A stretch of DNA of 64,000 bases, from assembly GCF_013387485.1 (NCBI RefSeq), contig NZ_JABBXB010000006.1, positions 1 to 64,000 on the forward strand, written 5' to 3'. The position numbers and the translations under genes are program-made. Below are positions 53,471 to 61,420 of this stretch, piece by piece (position 1 is the stretch's first letter; each line of letters begins with the position of its first letter). The notes beneath the pieces are model-generated. The model was given only the letters and a program-made list of their open reading frames with translations, did no database searches and was not told where the DNA came from. Source of the stretch: Stenotrophomonas sp. SAM-B (lineage in GTDB: Bacteria; Pseudomonadota; Gammaproteobacteria; Xanthomonadales; Xanthomonadaceae).

Positions 53471-54619
53471 TCAGCGTTCCGGCGCGATGAACACACCACG
53501 GGCTTCCCGTGGTTCGCAGCGCAGGTACTGCGGGGCCGGGGCGACCGAATCGCCCAGTGCCGCGGCGGCATGCCACGGCCAGCGCGGGTCGTAGAGGATG
53601 CCGCGGGCCAGCGCGATCGCATCGGCATGGCCGTGACGCAGGATCGATTCGGCCTGCGATGGCTCGGTGATCAGGCCCACCGCGATGACCGGCATGCGCA
53701 GCTTGTGCGCCTTGATCGCCTGCGCGAACGGCACCTGGTAGCCCGGCGACAGCGGGATCTGCTGGCGCGGATCATTGCCGCCGCTGGACACGTGCAGGAA
53801 CTGGCAGCCGCGCGCGTCCAGCACGTGCGCCAGGGTCGTGGTCTGATCGATATCCCAGCCGCCGGCCACCCAGTCGCTGGCGGAGATGCGCACACCGACC
53901 GCGATGCGATCGGAGACGGCCTCGCGCACGGCGTCGAACACGCGCACCAGCAGGCGCATGCGGTTTTCCAGCGAGCCACCGTACTCATCCTCGCGGCGGT
54001 TGCTCAGCGGCGACAGGAACTGGTGCAGCAGGTACCCGTGCGCGGCATGCAGTTCGATCAGGTCCATGCCGACGCGTTCGGCGCGACGGGCCGCAGCCGC
54101 GAAGGCTTCGACCACCGCATCGATACCGGCCAGATCCAGTTCGGTCGGCGTCGGATCGGTCTTGGCGAACGGCAGCGCAGACGGCGCGACCGTGGGCCAG
54201 GCGCGCGGATCGGACGGGTCCATCGCGCCGCCGCCTTCCCACGGCTTGTTGACCGAGGCCTTGCGGCCGGCGTGACCCAGCTGCACGCCCAGCGGCATCG
54301 GCGACCACTGCTTGACCGAGGCCACGACCGAGGCCAGCGCGGCTTCGGTGGCGTCATCCCACAGGCCCAGGTCGGCCCAGCTGATGCGGCCTTCCGGCAG
54401 CACGGCGGTGGCTTCCAGGATCAGCAGGCCGGCGCCGGACTGCGACAGCTGCCCGAGGTGGATGCGGTGCCAGTCATTGGCAAGGCCGTCGACGCAGGAG
54501 TACTGGCACATCGGCGCGATCACGATGCGGTTGGGCAGGGTCAGCGGGCCGAAGGGGATGGAGGAGAAGAGCTGGCTCAAGGGGGGAACTCGGGAAGAGG
54601 AAATGGAACCGGGCGCCAT
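53471..54619 (-). CDS. Old yellow enzyme family NADH:flavin oxidoreductase (YqjM-like)
   Basis: A 382-residue FMN oxidoreductase. The YqjM-class block APMCQYSCVDGLANDWH with the active-site cysteine, QLGHAGRKAS, and HAAHGYLLHQFLSP then RREDEYGGSLENR are all present. Such enzymes reduce activated C=C bonds of enones or electrophiles. An AGGAG site supports the start at 54619 (MAPGSIS), although a TTG near MSQLF-like position 54577 could be the ancestral start. It is followed by a palindromic repeat and preceded by the sirtuin gene. Confidence 0.9.
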   Translation of the reverse strand: MAPGSISSSRVPPLSQLFSSIPFGPLTLPNRIVIAPMCQYSCVDGLANDWHRIHLGQLSQSGAGLLILEATAVLPEGRISWADLGLWDDATEAALASVVASVKQWSPMPLGVQLGHAGRKASVNKPWEGGGAMDPSDPRAWPTVAPSALPFAKTDPTPTELDLAGIDAVVEAFAAAARRAERVGMDLIELHAAHGYLLHQFLSPLSNRREDEYGGSLENRMRLLVRVFDAVREAVSDRIAVGVRISASDWVAGGWDIDQTTTLAHVLDARGCQFLHVSSGGNDPRQQIPLSPGYQVPFAQAIKAHKLRMPVIAVGLITEPSQAESILRHGHADAIALARGILYDPRWPWHAAAALGDSVAPAPQYLRCEPREARGVFIAPER

Positions 54620-54677
54620 TGCACTCCTGTGCGGCGGCGGAGGCAACCGTGCCAATGGATCAGTGTTTCGTAGCGGC

Positions 54678-55496
54678 TCAGGCGGCGGCGGTTCCTGGCA
54701 GCAGGAAGGCCAGCGCGTCGGCGCAGGATTGATCGACCTTCAGGCTCAACAGCGCGTCCGCGCGGGTAAGGCCGCGGTTGAGCGCGGCGATCGGCAGCCC
54801 GGCCTGGGCCGCGGCCTGCACGAAGCGGAAGCCGGAATAGACCATCAGCGAGGAGCCGACCACCAGCACCGCATCGGCCTGCTGGAGATGCGCGTGGACG
54901 GTCGCGACCCGCTCGCGCGGCACGCTTTCGCCGAAGAACACCACATCCGGCTTCAGCACGCCGCCACACAGCGGGCACGCCGGCACCTGGAAGGCGGAGA
55001 AATCCATCTCCAGATCGGCATCGCCGTCAGGCGCCTGCCCGGCTTCAAGGTGCTCCCAGCCGGGGTTGAGCGCCAGCAGCCGGTGCTGGAACGCCTCGCG
55101 CGGGGTGCGAGCTTCGCAGCCCATGCAGCGCACCTGGTCCAGCCGCCCATGCAGGTCGATCACCGCCTCGCTGCCCGCCCGCTGATGCAGGCGGTCGACA
55201 TTCTGGGTAAGCAGCAGCTCGACCTGGCCACGGGCTTCCAGCGCGGCGAGCGCGGCATGCGTGCCGTTCGGCTGGGCCCAGCCGAACCGGGGCCAGCCCA
55301 GCAGGCTGCGCGCCCAGTAGCGCTGGCGCGTGGCCAGCTCGCCCATGAAGGCCTGATAGGTGACCGGCGGGCTGCGCTTCCACTGCCCATCGGCATCGCG
55401 GTAATCCGGGATGCCCGAATCGGTGCTGCAGCCGGCGCCCGTCAGCACGAACAGGCGCTGGGCGCGGTCGATGAACTCGGCGAGGGGGGTGCTCAT
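54678..55496 (-). CDS. NAD-dependent protein deacylase (sirtuin, class II-like)
   Basis: A 272-residue Sir2 family protein. The NAD-binding GAGCSTDSGIPDYRDAD, the catalytic histidine region QNVDRLHQRAG with VIDLHGRLDQ, and the zinc cysteines CMGC and CPLC are intact. The PDVVFFGESVP motif after the zinc module is standard. Sirtuins remove acyl groups from lysines using NAD. Start at the ATG of MSTPLAEFI; the upstream frame extension lies in the thioesterase gene region. It is co-directional with the thioesterase. Confidence 0.93.
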   Translation of the reverse strand: MSTPLAEFIDRAQRLFVLTGAGCSTDSGIPDYRDADGQWKRSPPVTYQAFMGELATRQRYWARSLLGWPRFGWAQPNGTHAALAALEARGQVELLLTQNVDRLHQRAGSEAVIDLHGRLDQVRCMGCEARTPREAFQHRLLALNPGWEHLEAGQAPDGDADLEMDFSAFQVPACPLCGGVLKPDVVFFGESVPRERVATVHAHLQQADAVLVVGSSLMVYSGFRFVQAAAQAGLPIAALNRGLTRADALLSLKVDQSCADALAFLLPGTAAA

Positions 55497-55542
55497 GATC
55501 AGCAGATGGGGGCGCAGGCGCGGAGAGGCAATCGCTGGCCGC

Positions 55543-55956
55543 TCACGGACCCGGGATGTCGCCCGGCAGCGGCGGAACGGTGGTCGGATGGCCGTCGGCA
55601 TCCAGCGCGATCATCACGAAGTGCCCGCGCGTGCAGAGCTTGCGCTCGCCGTTGTGCAGGTCCTCGGCGATCAGTTCGACCTCGACCTTCATCGAGCTGC
55701 GCCCGACCTCCACGATGCGGCCGACGGTCTCGACCATCTGGCCGATGCGGATCGGCAGCTTGAAATCGACCTGGTCCGAGCGCGCGGTGACCACGGTGCG
55801 GCGCGAGTAGCGGGCTGCGGCGAGGAACGCCGCCTTGTCCATCCACGCCAGCGCCTGGCCACCGAACAGGGTGCCCATGTGGTTGGTGTGGTTGGGGAAC
55901 ACGATCTCGGCCATGCGGACTTCGATGGGCGGGATGGTCTCAGGGATGGGGGTCAT
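55543..55956 (-). CDS. Acyl-CoA thioesterase (YciA-like hotdog)
   Basis: A 137-residue hotdog-fold protein. The HTNHMGTLFGGQALAWMDKAA segment with the catalytic aspartate helix and the strand TARSDQVDFKLPIRIGQMVE are typical of YciA/BACH-type thioesterases, which hydrolyse acyl-CoAs. It is the first gene of a possible thioesterase-sirtuin-OYE unit with gaps of 46 and 58 bases, so co-transcription is likely. Confidence 0.9.
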   Translation of the reverse strand: MTPIPETIPPIEVRMAEIVFPNHTNHMGTLFGGQALAWMDKAAFLAAARYSRRTVVTARSDQVDFKLPIRIGQMVETVGRIVEVGRSSMKVEVELIAEDLHNGERKLCTRGHFVMIALDADGHPTTVPPLPGDIPGP

Positions 55957-56072
55957 GGCGGGGGCCGGGAGTGTTGTGGGGTGGCGCGGATGATACGACA
56001 GGGGGTGGGTTGGTCGCGTAGAGCGTTCTTGGCGCTTTTATCTCTATCGGTTCGAGGAGGTCGGGGGGAAGA

Positions 56073-56097
56073 GCAGCCGAGCATGGCTCGGCTCTAC
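56073..56097. repeat. SMAG/REP-like palindrome
   Basis: GCAGCCGAGC-ATG-GCTCGGCTCTAC; on the minus strand it begins GTAGAGCCGAGC, the GTAG head typical of this repeat family. Confidence 0.78.
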
Positions 56098-56183
56098 ACG
56101 ATGTGTGTGGATACCACGGGGTGCATTGATGGTTAGCGCACGTTGGTAGCAACCGCCTTTCCAACCGCAATGGGAGATCCGTG

Positions 56184-56297
56184 AGAAGTGACCCGGGCAG
56201 GCGAATGCGGGACCGTTGGGGCCGCATGGATGCGGCCCACGAGCCCACAAGGACGTGTTTACGGCGGGTCCAGCATTTGCCTGCCCGGGTCACTTCT
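56184..56297. repeat. Large palindromic repeat, 114 bases
   Basis: Arms of 25 bases (56184-56208 and 56273-56297) are reverse complements with one mismatch and contain GTGACCCGGGCAGGC. Inside is a second perfect hairpin, GGGCCGCAT-GG-ATGCGGCCC (56219-56238), and the block ACGGCGGGTCC shared with the repeat at the window start. It lies between nrdB and the thioesterase gene. Confidence 0.85.
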
Positions 56298-56367
56298 ACT
56301 CGCGGTATCAGGACGCCAACGCTCTTGCTTCAACGCTTCAACGCTTGAGCGAGTAAAGCGGGAAACG

Positions 56368-56397
56368 AAAAAGCCCCGGAACATGTCCGGGGCTTTT
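56368..56397 (-). terminator. Rho-independent terminator of nrdB
   Basis: AAAAGCCCCGGA and TCCGGGGCTTTT form a 12-base stem around ACATG, 25 bases after the nrdB stop codon, with a T-tract on the minus strand. Confidence 0.92.
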
Positions 56398-56421
56398 CGG
56401 AATCACGACGTAAGCGTCAGA

Positions 56422-57441
56422 TCAGAACGACATGTCGAACGACACTTCGCCCTTCACGCCCACCTGGTAGGCCGAGGAACGACGCTCGAAGAAGTTGGTC
56501 AGCTCCTGCACGTCCTGCAGCTCCATGAAGCTCAGCGGATTGCGCACGTTGTACTTCTTTTCCATGCCGAGGCGATGGAAATGATTGTCCGCGCAATGCT
56601 GCAGATACTGGCGCATGTCGCGCGTCGAAATGCCCGCCACGCCGCCCGACAGCACGTCCTCGGCGAACTGCACTTCGCACTCGATCGCGTCGGCCAGCAT
56701 GTCGTAGACCTCCTGCTTCATTGCATCGTCAAACAGGTCCGGCTCTTCCTCGCGGATCACGTCCACGCACTCGAACGCGAACTCCATGTGCGCGCTCTCG
56801 TCGCGGAACACCCAGTTGGTGCCCGAGGCCAGACCGTTGAGCAGGCCGCGCGAACGGAAGTAGTACACGTACGCGAAGGCCGCGAAGAAGAACAGGCCCT
56901 CGATGCACGCCGCGAAGCAGATCTGGTTGAGCAGGAACTGGCGACGCTCGTCACGGGTCTCGATGCGCTTCAGGTTCTGGATCGAATCGATCCACTTGAA
57001 GCAGAAGTCGGCCTTCTTCTTGATCGAATCGATGTTCTCCACCGCGTCGAACGCCTTGGCGCGCTCGTCAGGATCCGGCAGGTAGTTGTCGAGCAGGGTC
57101 AGGTAGAACTGCACGTGCAGCGCTTCTTCGTAGAGCTGGCGCGACAGGTACATGCGCGCTTCCGGCGCGTTCAGATGCTGATACAGGTTCAGCACCAGAT
57201 TGTTGGACACGATCGAATCGCCGGTGGCGAAGAACGCGACCAGGCGGTGGATCAGGTGGCGCTCGCCCGGCGACATCTTGCCGTGCAGGTCGCTGATGTC
57301 GATCTGGAAATTGATTTCCTCGACCGTCCAGGTGTTCTTGATCGCGTTGCGATACATGTCATAGAACTGCGGATAGCGCATCGGGCGCAACGTCAGTTCG
57401 AAACCGGGATCGAGCAGCATTTGACTCGGCTTGTCGGCCAT
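56422..57441 (-). CDS. nrdB: Ribonucleotide reductase class Ia beta subunit
   Basis: A 339-residue di-iron protein holding the tyrosyl radical for deoxynucleotide synthesis. Metal ligands and radical site follow the E. coli pattern: the EEALHVQFY segment has Glu, His and Tyr at the spacing of E115, H118 and Y122, and the later ligands lie in RDESAHMEF. The C-terminus (VKGEVSFDMSF) carries the flexible tail that docks on NrdA. It is downstream of nrdA, with palindromic repeats in the gap. A terminator follows. Confidence 0.95.
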   Translation of the reverse strand: MADKPSQMLLDPGFELTLRPMRYPQFYDMYRNAIKNTWTVEEINFQIDISDLHGKMSPGERHLIHRLVAFFATGDSIVSNNLVLNLYQHLNAPEARMYLSRQLYEEALHVQFYLTLLDNYLPDPDERAKAFDAVENIDSIKKKADFCFKWIDSIQNLKRIETRDERRQFLLNQICFAACIEGLFFFAAFAYVYYFRSRGLLNGLASGTNWVFRDESAHMEFAFECVDVIREEEPDLFDDAMKQEVYDMLADAIECEVQFAEDVLSGGVAGISTRDMRQYLQHCADNHFHRLGMEKKYNVRNPLSFMELQDVQELTNFFERRSSAYQVGVKGEVSFDMSF

Positions 57442-57463
57442 GGTGTTTCGTCCTTCTTGGCGA

Positions 57464-57583
57464 CTACCGACCAACGGTCGGTAGCTACCGAATGTGTGAT
57501 TTTCCGGCGGAACCGGTGTTCCCGGGTAGGCAACGACCGTCCGTCGGTGCACCCGGCGGTGCCGGCCCGGTGGGCCGGCACGC
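57464..57583. repeat. Two SMAG/REP-like elements between nrdA and nrdB
   Basis: CTACCGACC-AAC-GGTCGGTAG with CTAC tail (57464-57488) and GGTGCCGGCCC-GGT-GGGCCGGCACGCC (57559-57583). A further weaker inverted repeat lies at 57530-57552. They may stabilise the 3' end of the nrdA part of the transcript. Confidence 0.8.
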
Positions 57584-57588
57584 CTTGT

Positions 57589-59973
57589 TTACTGGCACGC
57601 CTCGCAGCTTTCCGGGTTTTCCAGCGAGCAGGCGACGGCTTCGACCGGGGTGTAGCTGCTGACGGTCGTCTTGGCGATCTTGGTCGCCGGACGCGAACGC
57701 AGGTAGTACGTGGTCTTGATGCCCTGCTTCCAGGCGTACATGTACATGGAGGACATCGCGCCGATGTTCGGGCTTTCCATGAACAGGTTGAGCGAGGCGG
57801 ACTGGTCGATGAACGCGCCGCGGTCGGCGGCCATGTCGATCAGCGAACGCATCGGCAGTTCCCAGGCGGTGCGGTACACGTGGCGCAGCGTTTCCGGGAT
57901 CTGGGTGATGCCCTGGATCGAGCCTTCGGCCAGCTTGATCGCGTCGCGCATTTCCGGGGTCCAGTGGCCGAGCTTCTTCAGCTCGTTCACCAGGTAACGG
58001 TTGACCTGCAGGAAGTCGCCGGACAGCGTTTCGCGCTTGAACAGGTTGGACACCTGCGGCTCGACGCACTCGTAGCAGCCGGCGATCGAGGCGATGGTCG
58101 CGGTCGGGGCGATCGCGATCAGCAGCGAATTGCGCAGGCCGTGTTCCTTGATGCGCTCACGCAGCGCATCCCAACGTGCGGTGTCTTCCGGCACCACGTT
58201 CCAGGCATCGAACTGCAGCTCGCCGCTGGCCGCACGGGTGTCGGCGAAGGACGGGTGCTTGCCGCGTTCCTGGGCCAGCTCGCACGAGGTTTCCAGCGCG
58301 TGGAAGTAGATCGATTCGGCGATCTTCTTCGACAGCGCGCGGGCTTCGGCACTGTCGAAGGCCAGGCGCTTGCGGAAGAACACGTCCTGCAGGCCCATGC
58401 AGCCCAGACCGACCGGACGCCAGCGCAGATTGCCGCGGCGGGCGGTTTCGATCGGGTAGAAGTTCAGGTCGATCACGCGGTCGAGCTGGCGCACGGCCAG
58501 GCGCACGGTGTCGGCCAGCTTGTCGAAATCGAACTCGCCGTGGGCGTCGAAATGGTTGCCCAGGTTGATCGAGCCCAGGTTGCACACCGCGGTCTCTTCG
58601 GCCGAGGTGATTTCCAGGATTTCGGTGCACAGGTTGGACAGGTGGATCACGTTGCCCGGACGCAGGGTCTGGTTGCTGGCGCGGTTGCACTTGTCCTTGA
58701 AGGTCATCCAGCCGTTGCCGGTCTCGGCCAGGGTACGCATCATCCGCGAGTACAGCTTGCGTGCGGAGATCGTGCGCTGGGCCTTGCCCTGGGCTTCGGC
58801 CTGCAGGTAGGCCTGCTCGAAGGCTTCACCGAACAGATCGGTGAACTCGGGCACCACGCTCGGATCGAACAGCGACCATTCCTGGTCGGCCTCGACGCGC
58901 TGCATGAACAGATCCGGCACCCAGTTGGCCAGGTTCAGGTTGTGCGCACGGCGCGATTCGTCACCGGTGTTATCACGCAGCTCGAGGAAGTCCTCGACGT
59001 CGGCGTGCCAGGTTTCCAGGTACACACAGGCCGCGCCCTTGCGCTTGCCGCCCTGGTTCACCGCCGCCACGGACGAATCCATGGTCTTCAGCCACGGCAC
59101 GATGCCGTTGGAATGACCGTTGGTCGACTTGATCAGCGAACCACGCGAACGCACGCGGCTGTAGCTGACGCCGATGCCGCCGCTGAACTTGGAAAGCTGC
59201 GCGATGTCGCCGTACTTGGCGTAGATCGACTCCAGCGAATCCTGCGGCGAATCCAGCAGGAAGCACGAGGACAGCTGCTCATGCGTGGTGCCGGAGTTGA
59301 ACAGCGTCGGGCTGGACGGCAGGTAATCCAGGTTGCCCATGCGCTTGTACAGCGCCAGGGTTTCCGGCACGTCTTCGCTCAGCGCGCTGGCGATGCGCAG
59401 GAAGAACTGCTGCGGGGTCTCGATCACCTTGCGGGTGTGCGGATGACGCAGCAGGTACCGGTCGTACAGGGTACGCAGACCGAAGTAATCGAAATGCAGG
59501 TCCAGCGACGGATCGATCGCGTCGTTGAGCTTGCGGGCGTTGATCTGCACGAAGTCGAGCAGGCGCGCGTTGATCAGGCCCACTTCGTGGCCGCGGCCGA
59601 CCGACTGCGAGAACGCATGGATTTCCTGGCCGGACACTTCCTTGGCGATGAAGTTGGCCAGCAGGCGCGCGGCGAGGCGGCCGTATTCCGGTTCTTCACC
59701 GATCAGCAGCGCCGAGGTGCGGATCGACAGTTCGTCCAGCTCCTGGGTGGTCGCGCCGTTGTACAGGCCGGAGATGGTCCGGGTCGCAACGCGCATCGGA
59801 TCCACCGCATGCAGACCTTCGCAGCAGCGCTGTACGGCGCGCACGATCTTGTTCAGGTCCACCAGTTCGGTCGTGCCGTTGCGCTTGGTCACGCTCATGG
59901 CGGTCGCGGTGGGCGGCGAGGTCAGCAGGAATTCGCTTTCCTTATCGATAGCTGCGCTGGTTTCGGTGCTCAC
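57589..59973 (-). CDS. nrdA: Ribonucleotide reductase class Ia alpha subunit
   Basis: A 794-residue enzyme that reduces ribonucleoside diphosphates. An N-terminal ATP-cone (about residues 25-115, VTKRNGTTELVDLNKIVRA) senses ATP/dATP. The first active-site cysteine is in ETAVCNLGSINLG, and the thiyl-radical/finger-loop region CYECVEPQ-type and NPESCEACQ redox pair at the C-terminus are present. It is transcribed before nrdB. Upstream is a roughly 280-base leader and two NrdR-like boxes, so regulation by the NrdR repressor is expected. Confidence 0.95.
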   Translation of the reverse strand: MSTETSAAIDKESEFLLTSPPTATAMSVTKRNGTTELVDLNKIVRAVQRCCEGLHAVDPMRVATRTISGLYNGATTQELDELSIRTSALLIGEEPEYGRLAARLLANFIAKEVSGQEIHAFSQSVGRGHEVGLINARLLDFVQINARKLNDAIDPSLDLHFDYFGLRTLYDRYLLRHPHTRKVIETPQQFFLRIASALSEDVPETLALYKRMGNLDYLPSSPTLFNSGTTHEQLSSCFLLDSPQDSLESIYAKYGDIAQLSKFSGGIGVSYSRVRSRGSLIKSTNGHSNGIVPWLKTMDSSVAAVNQGGKRKGAACVYLETWHADVEDFLELRDNTGDESRRAHNLNLANWVPDLFMQRVEADQEWSLFDPSVVPEFTDLFGEAFEQAYLQAEAQGKAQRTISARKLYSRMMRTLAETGNGWMTFKDKCNRASNQTLRPGNVIHLSNLCTEILEITSAEETAVCNLGSINLGNHFDAHGEFDFDKLADTVRLAVRQLDRVIDLNFYPIETARRGNLRWRPVGLGCMGLQDVFFRKRLAFDSAEARALSKKIAESIYFHALETSCELAQERGKHPSFADTRAASGELQFDAWNVVPEDTARWDALRERIKEHGLRNSLLIAIAPTATIASIAGCYECVEPQVSNLFKRETLSGDFLQVNRYLVNELKKLGHWTPEMRDAIKLAEGSIQGITQIPETLRHVYRTAWELPMRSLIDMAADRGAFIDQSASLNLFMESPNIGAMSSMYMYAWKQGIKTTYYLRSRPATKIAKTTVSSYTPVEAVACSLENPESCEACQ

Positions 59974-60253
59974 GGCGTTTTCCTCTTGGCGTGATTTGGG
60001 GTGGTACAGCGGGGTCTGCCTGGCAGGCGCCGGAACCGATGCAGAGATGCTCAGGGTGGACTATCGGCGTCGCAGGAGCCGCGACCCGTGCAGGCAAGCC
60101 TGCGGGCGGTTCCCCTGCGTCACCGGTCCTCTCCCCCCGGAGAATCCTGCGACCGGCACCACACGCTGTACTTCGTGCGGTTGTCAGTAGGTCTTCAGGC
60201 CATCGGCGTGAAGGCAATACTCCCGTCGACTTGTGGTCGGCGGTACCGACGGC
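59974..60253 (-). promoter_or_regulatory. Long structured leader of nrdA
   Basis: About 280 bases separate the NrdR-like boxes from the nrdA start codon. Several hairpins are visible: GTCGC-AGGAGCC-GCGAC (60069-60085), CCCGTGCAGGC-AA-GCCTGCGGG (60085-60106, one bulge), and CTTGTGG/CCACAAG with an inner GTCGG/CCGAC (60230-60258). No open frame of interest is seen. The leader is far longer than needed for translation. Confidence 0.5.
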
Positions 60254-60300
60254 CACAAGATAGTGGGGGTACCAGGTGTCGTCAACGCCAAATGTAGTGA
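60254..60300 (-). promoter_or_regulatory. Pair of NrdR-like boxes
   Basis: Minus-strand sequences TCACTACATTTGGCG (60286-60300) and CCCCACTATCTTGTG (60254-60268) match the NrdR consensus ACACTATATCTTGTG at 10 and 11 of 15 positions. They are offset by 32 bases, the usual spacing (three helical turns) for tandem NrdR boxes before nrd genes. Confidence 0.62.
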
Positions 60301-60528
60301 ATTTCCCTAATCCCTTGCGGCGCAAGGACCGGGCCTGAAGGGCGTCCGACGAACGGTCTGGACCTGTCGAAACCGAGTGCGCAGTCAAGGCCGGATGACC
60401 GGATTGTCCTCCTCGAAAACAGAACAACGGACGCTCACATGGCCCTAACGAATCGGCGCCGGCCAGGGTGACTTCCGACCCGCGCCGGGGTCGCCCCGGG
60501 GTGCCACCCTGCGATGCGTCTCCTTTAT

Positions 60529-61362
60529 ATGAACGCGACCATGCGCCTGCCCCTGACCGGATGTCTGATGTTGGGCCTGACCCTGGCTGGCACCGCCGCT
60601 GCCGGCCAGAGCAAGGCGCCGGAGCTGTCCTCGCGCCAGTGCGGGGTGAGCACGCCCTACAACGTACTGGTGGACAGCGGCGGGATCTGGCTGCGCAACC
60701 GCGGACAGGTGCCGGCGGAGATCTTCTTCCACGATGGCGAGCTGAACATCGACTGCCAGCCGATCCCGGTCAGCGACGCCGACGCCCAGCGGCTGCGCCA
60801 ACTCGAATGGGGCACCCGCCAGCTGGTGCCTGCCGTGGCCGGGGTGGCCGGGGAGGCCACGGATATCGCCTTCGATGCGCTGGGGGCCACGGTGGAGATC
60901 ATGACCGGCAGCGGTGGCACCCAGCGACGGGTCGAGCGACTGCGTCGCGATGCCCACGACTATGTGGCCCGCACCCTGGGACGCGGCATCTGGGAGCAGG
61001 CGGTGTTCGAGGAGGGCTTCGACCGGCATGTGCAGGACGCGGCCGAGAGCGTGTCCGGCTCGCTCGCCCGCGGCGTGCTGTGGACGATGCTGACCGGCGG
61101 CTCGGATCGGATCGAGGCGCGCGCCGAGAAGATGGAGGCCGACCTGGAGCGTCGCATGGACGTCCGCGGGCAGGCGCTGGAGGCGCAGGCCCGGTCGCTG
61201 TGCACGCAGGTGCTGGCGCTGGATGCGATCCAGCAGTCGCTGGAGGTGCGCTACCAGGGCAAGCCGCTGGCGATGATGGTGATGGACCGCGAGGAGGATG
61301 CGGCCGCGCCGATCGCGCACGAACAGCCGCGCGGGGACGCGTTGGTGTTGCCGCCGTTGTAG
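60529..61362 (+). CDS. DUF2884 (YggN-like) exported protein
   Basis: A 277-residue exported protein with a signal peptide (MRLPLTGCLMLGLTLAGTAAA) and the YggN/DUF2884-type body (CGVSTPYNVLVDSGGIWLRN, HDGELNIDCQPI, and helical region EKMEADLERRMDVRG with RSLCTQVLALD). Function is unknown in E. coli as well. Alternative starts are at 60514 and 60541. The stop codon TAG is part of a GTAG repeat head that begins a palindromic element. Confidence 0.75.
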   Translation: MNATMRLPLTGCLMLGLTLAGTAAAGQSKAPELSSRQCGVSTPYNVLVDSGGIWLRNRGQVPAEIFFHDGELNIDCQPIPVSDADAQRLRQLEWGTRQLVPAVAGVAGEATDIAFDALGATVEIMTGSGGTQRRVERLRRDAHDYVARTLGRGIWEQAVFEEGFDRHVQDAAESVSGSLARGVLWTMLTGGSDRIEARAEKMEADLERRMDVRGQALEAQARSLCTQVLALDAIQQSLEVRYQGKPLAMMVMDREEDAAAPIAHEQPRGDALVLPPL

Positions 61363-61390
61363 AGAGCATCCACGCATGGCGTGGATTTAC
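61359..61390. repeat. SMAG/REP-like element between convergent genes
   Basis: A GTAG head (61359-61362) is followed by ATCCACGC-AT-GGCGTGGAT (61368-61386). The TAG of the head is the stop codon of the DUF2884 gene. The hairpin may serve both convergent genes as a 3' end. Confidence 0.7.
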
Positions 61391-61420
61391 GTTGCACGGC
61401 CTATCCAGCCCGGCGTGGAT

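Noticed and set aside
56188-59994. A plus-strand open frame of 1268 codons across nrdB and nrdA
   Set aside because: It is antisense to two genes with clear ribonucleotide-reductase motifs; its composition is the mirror of their codon use (high-GC shadow) and it has no recognisable domain.
59974-60300. The nrdA leader as a cobalamin riboswitch
   Set aside because: It has GGTGACGC and hairpins but lacks the B12 box and the GGGAA-CCGGTG and GCCACTG landmarks seen so clearly before metE. Class Ia reductase does not use B12.
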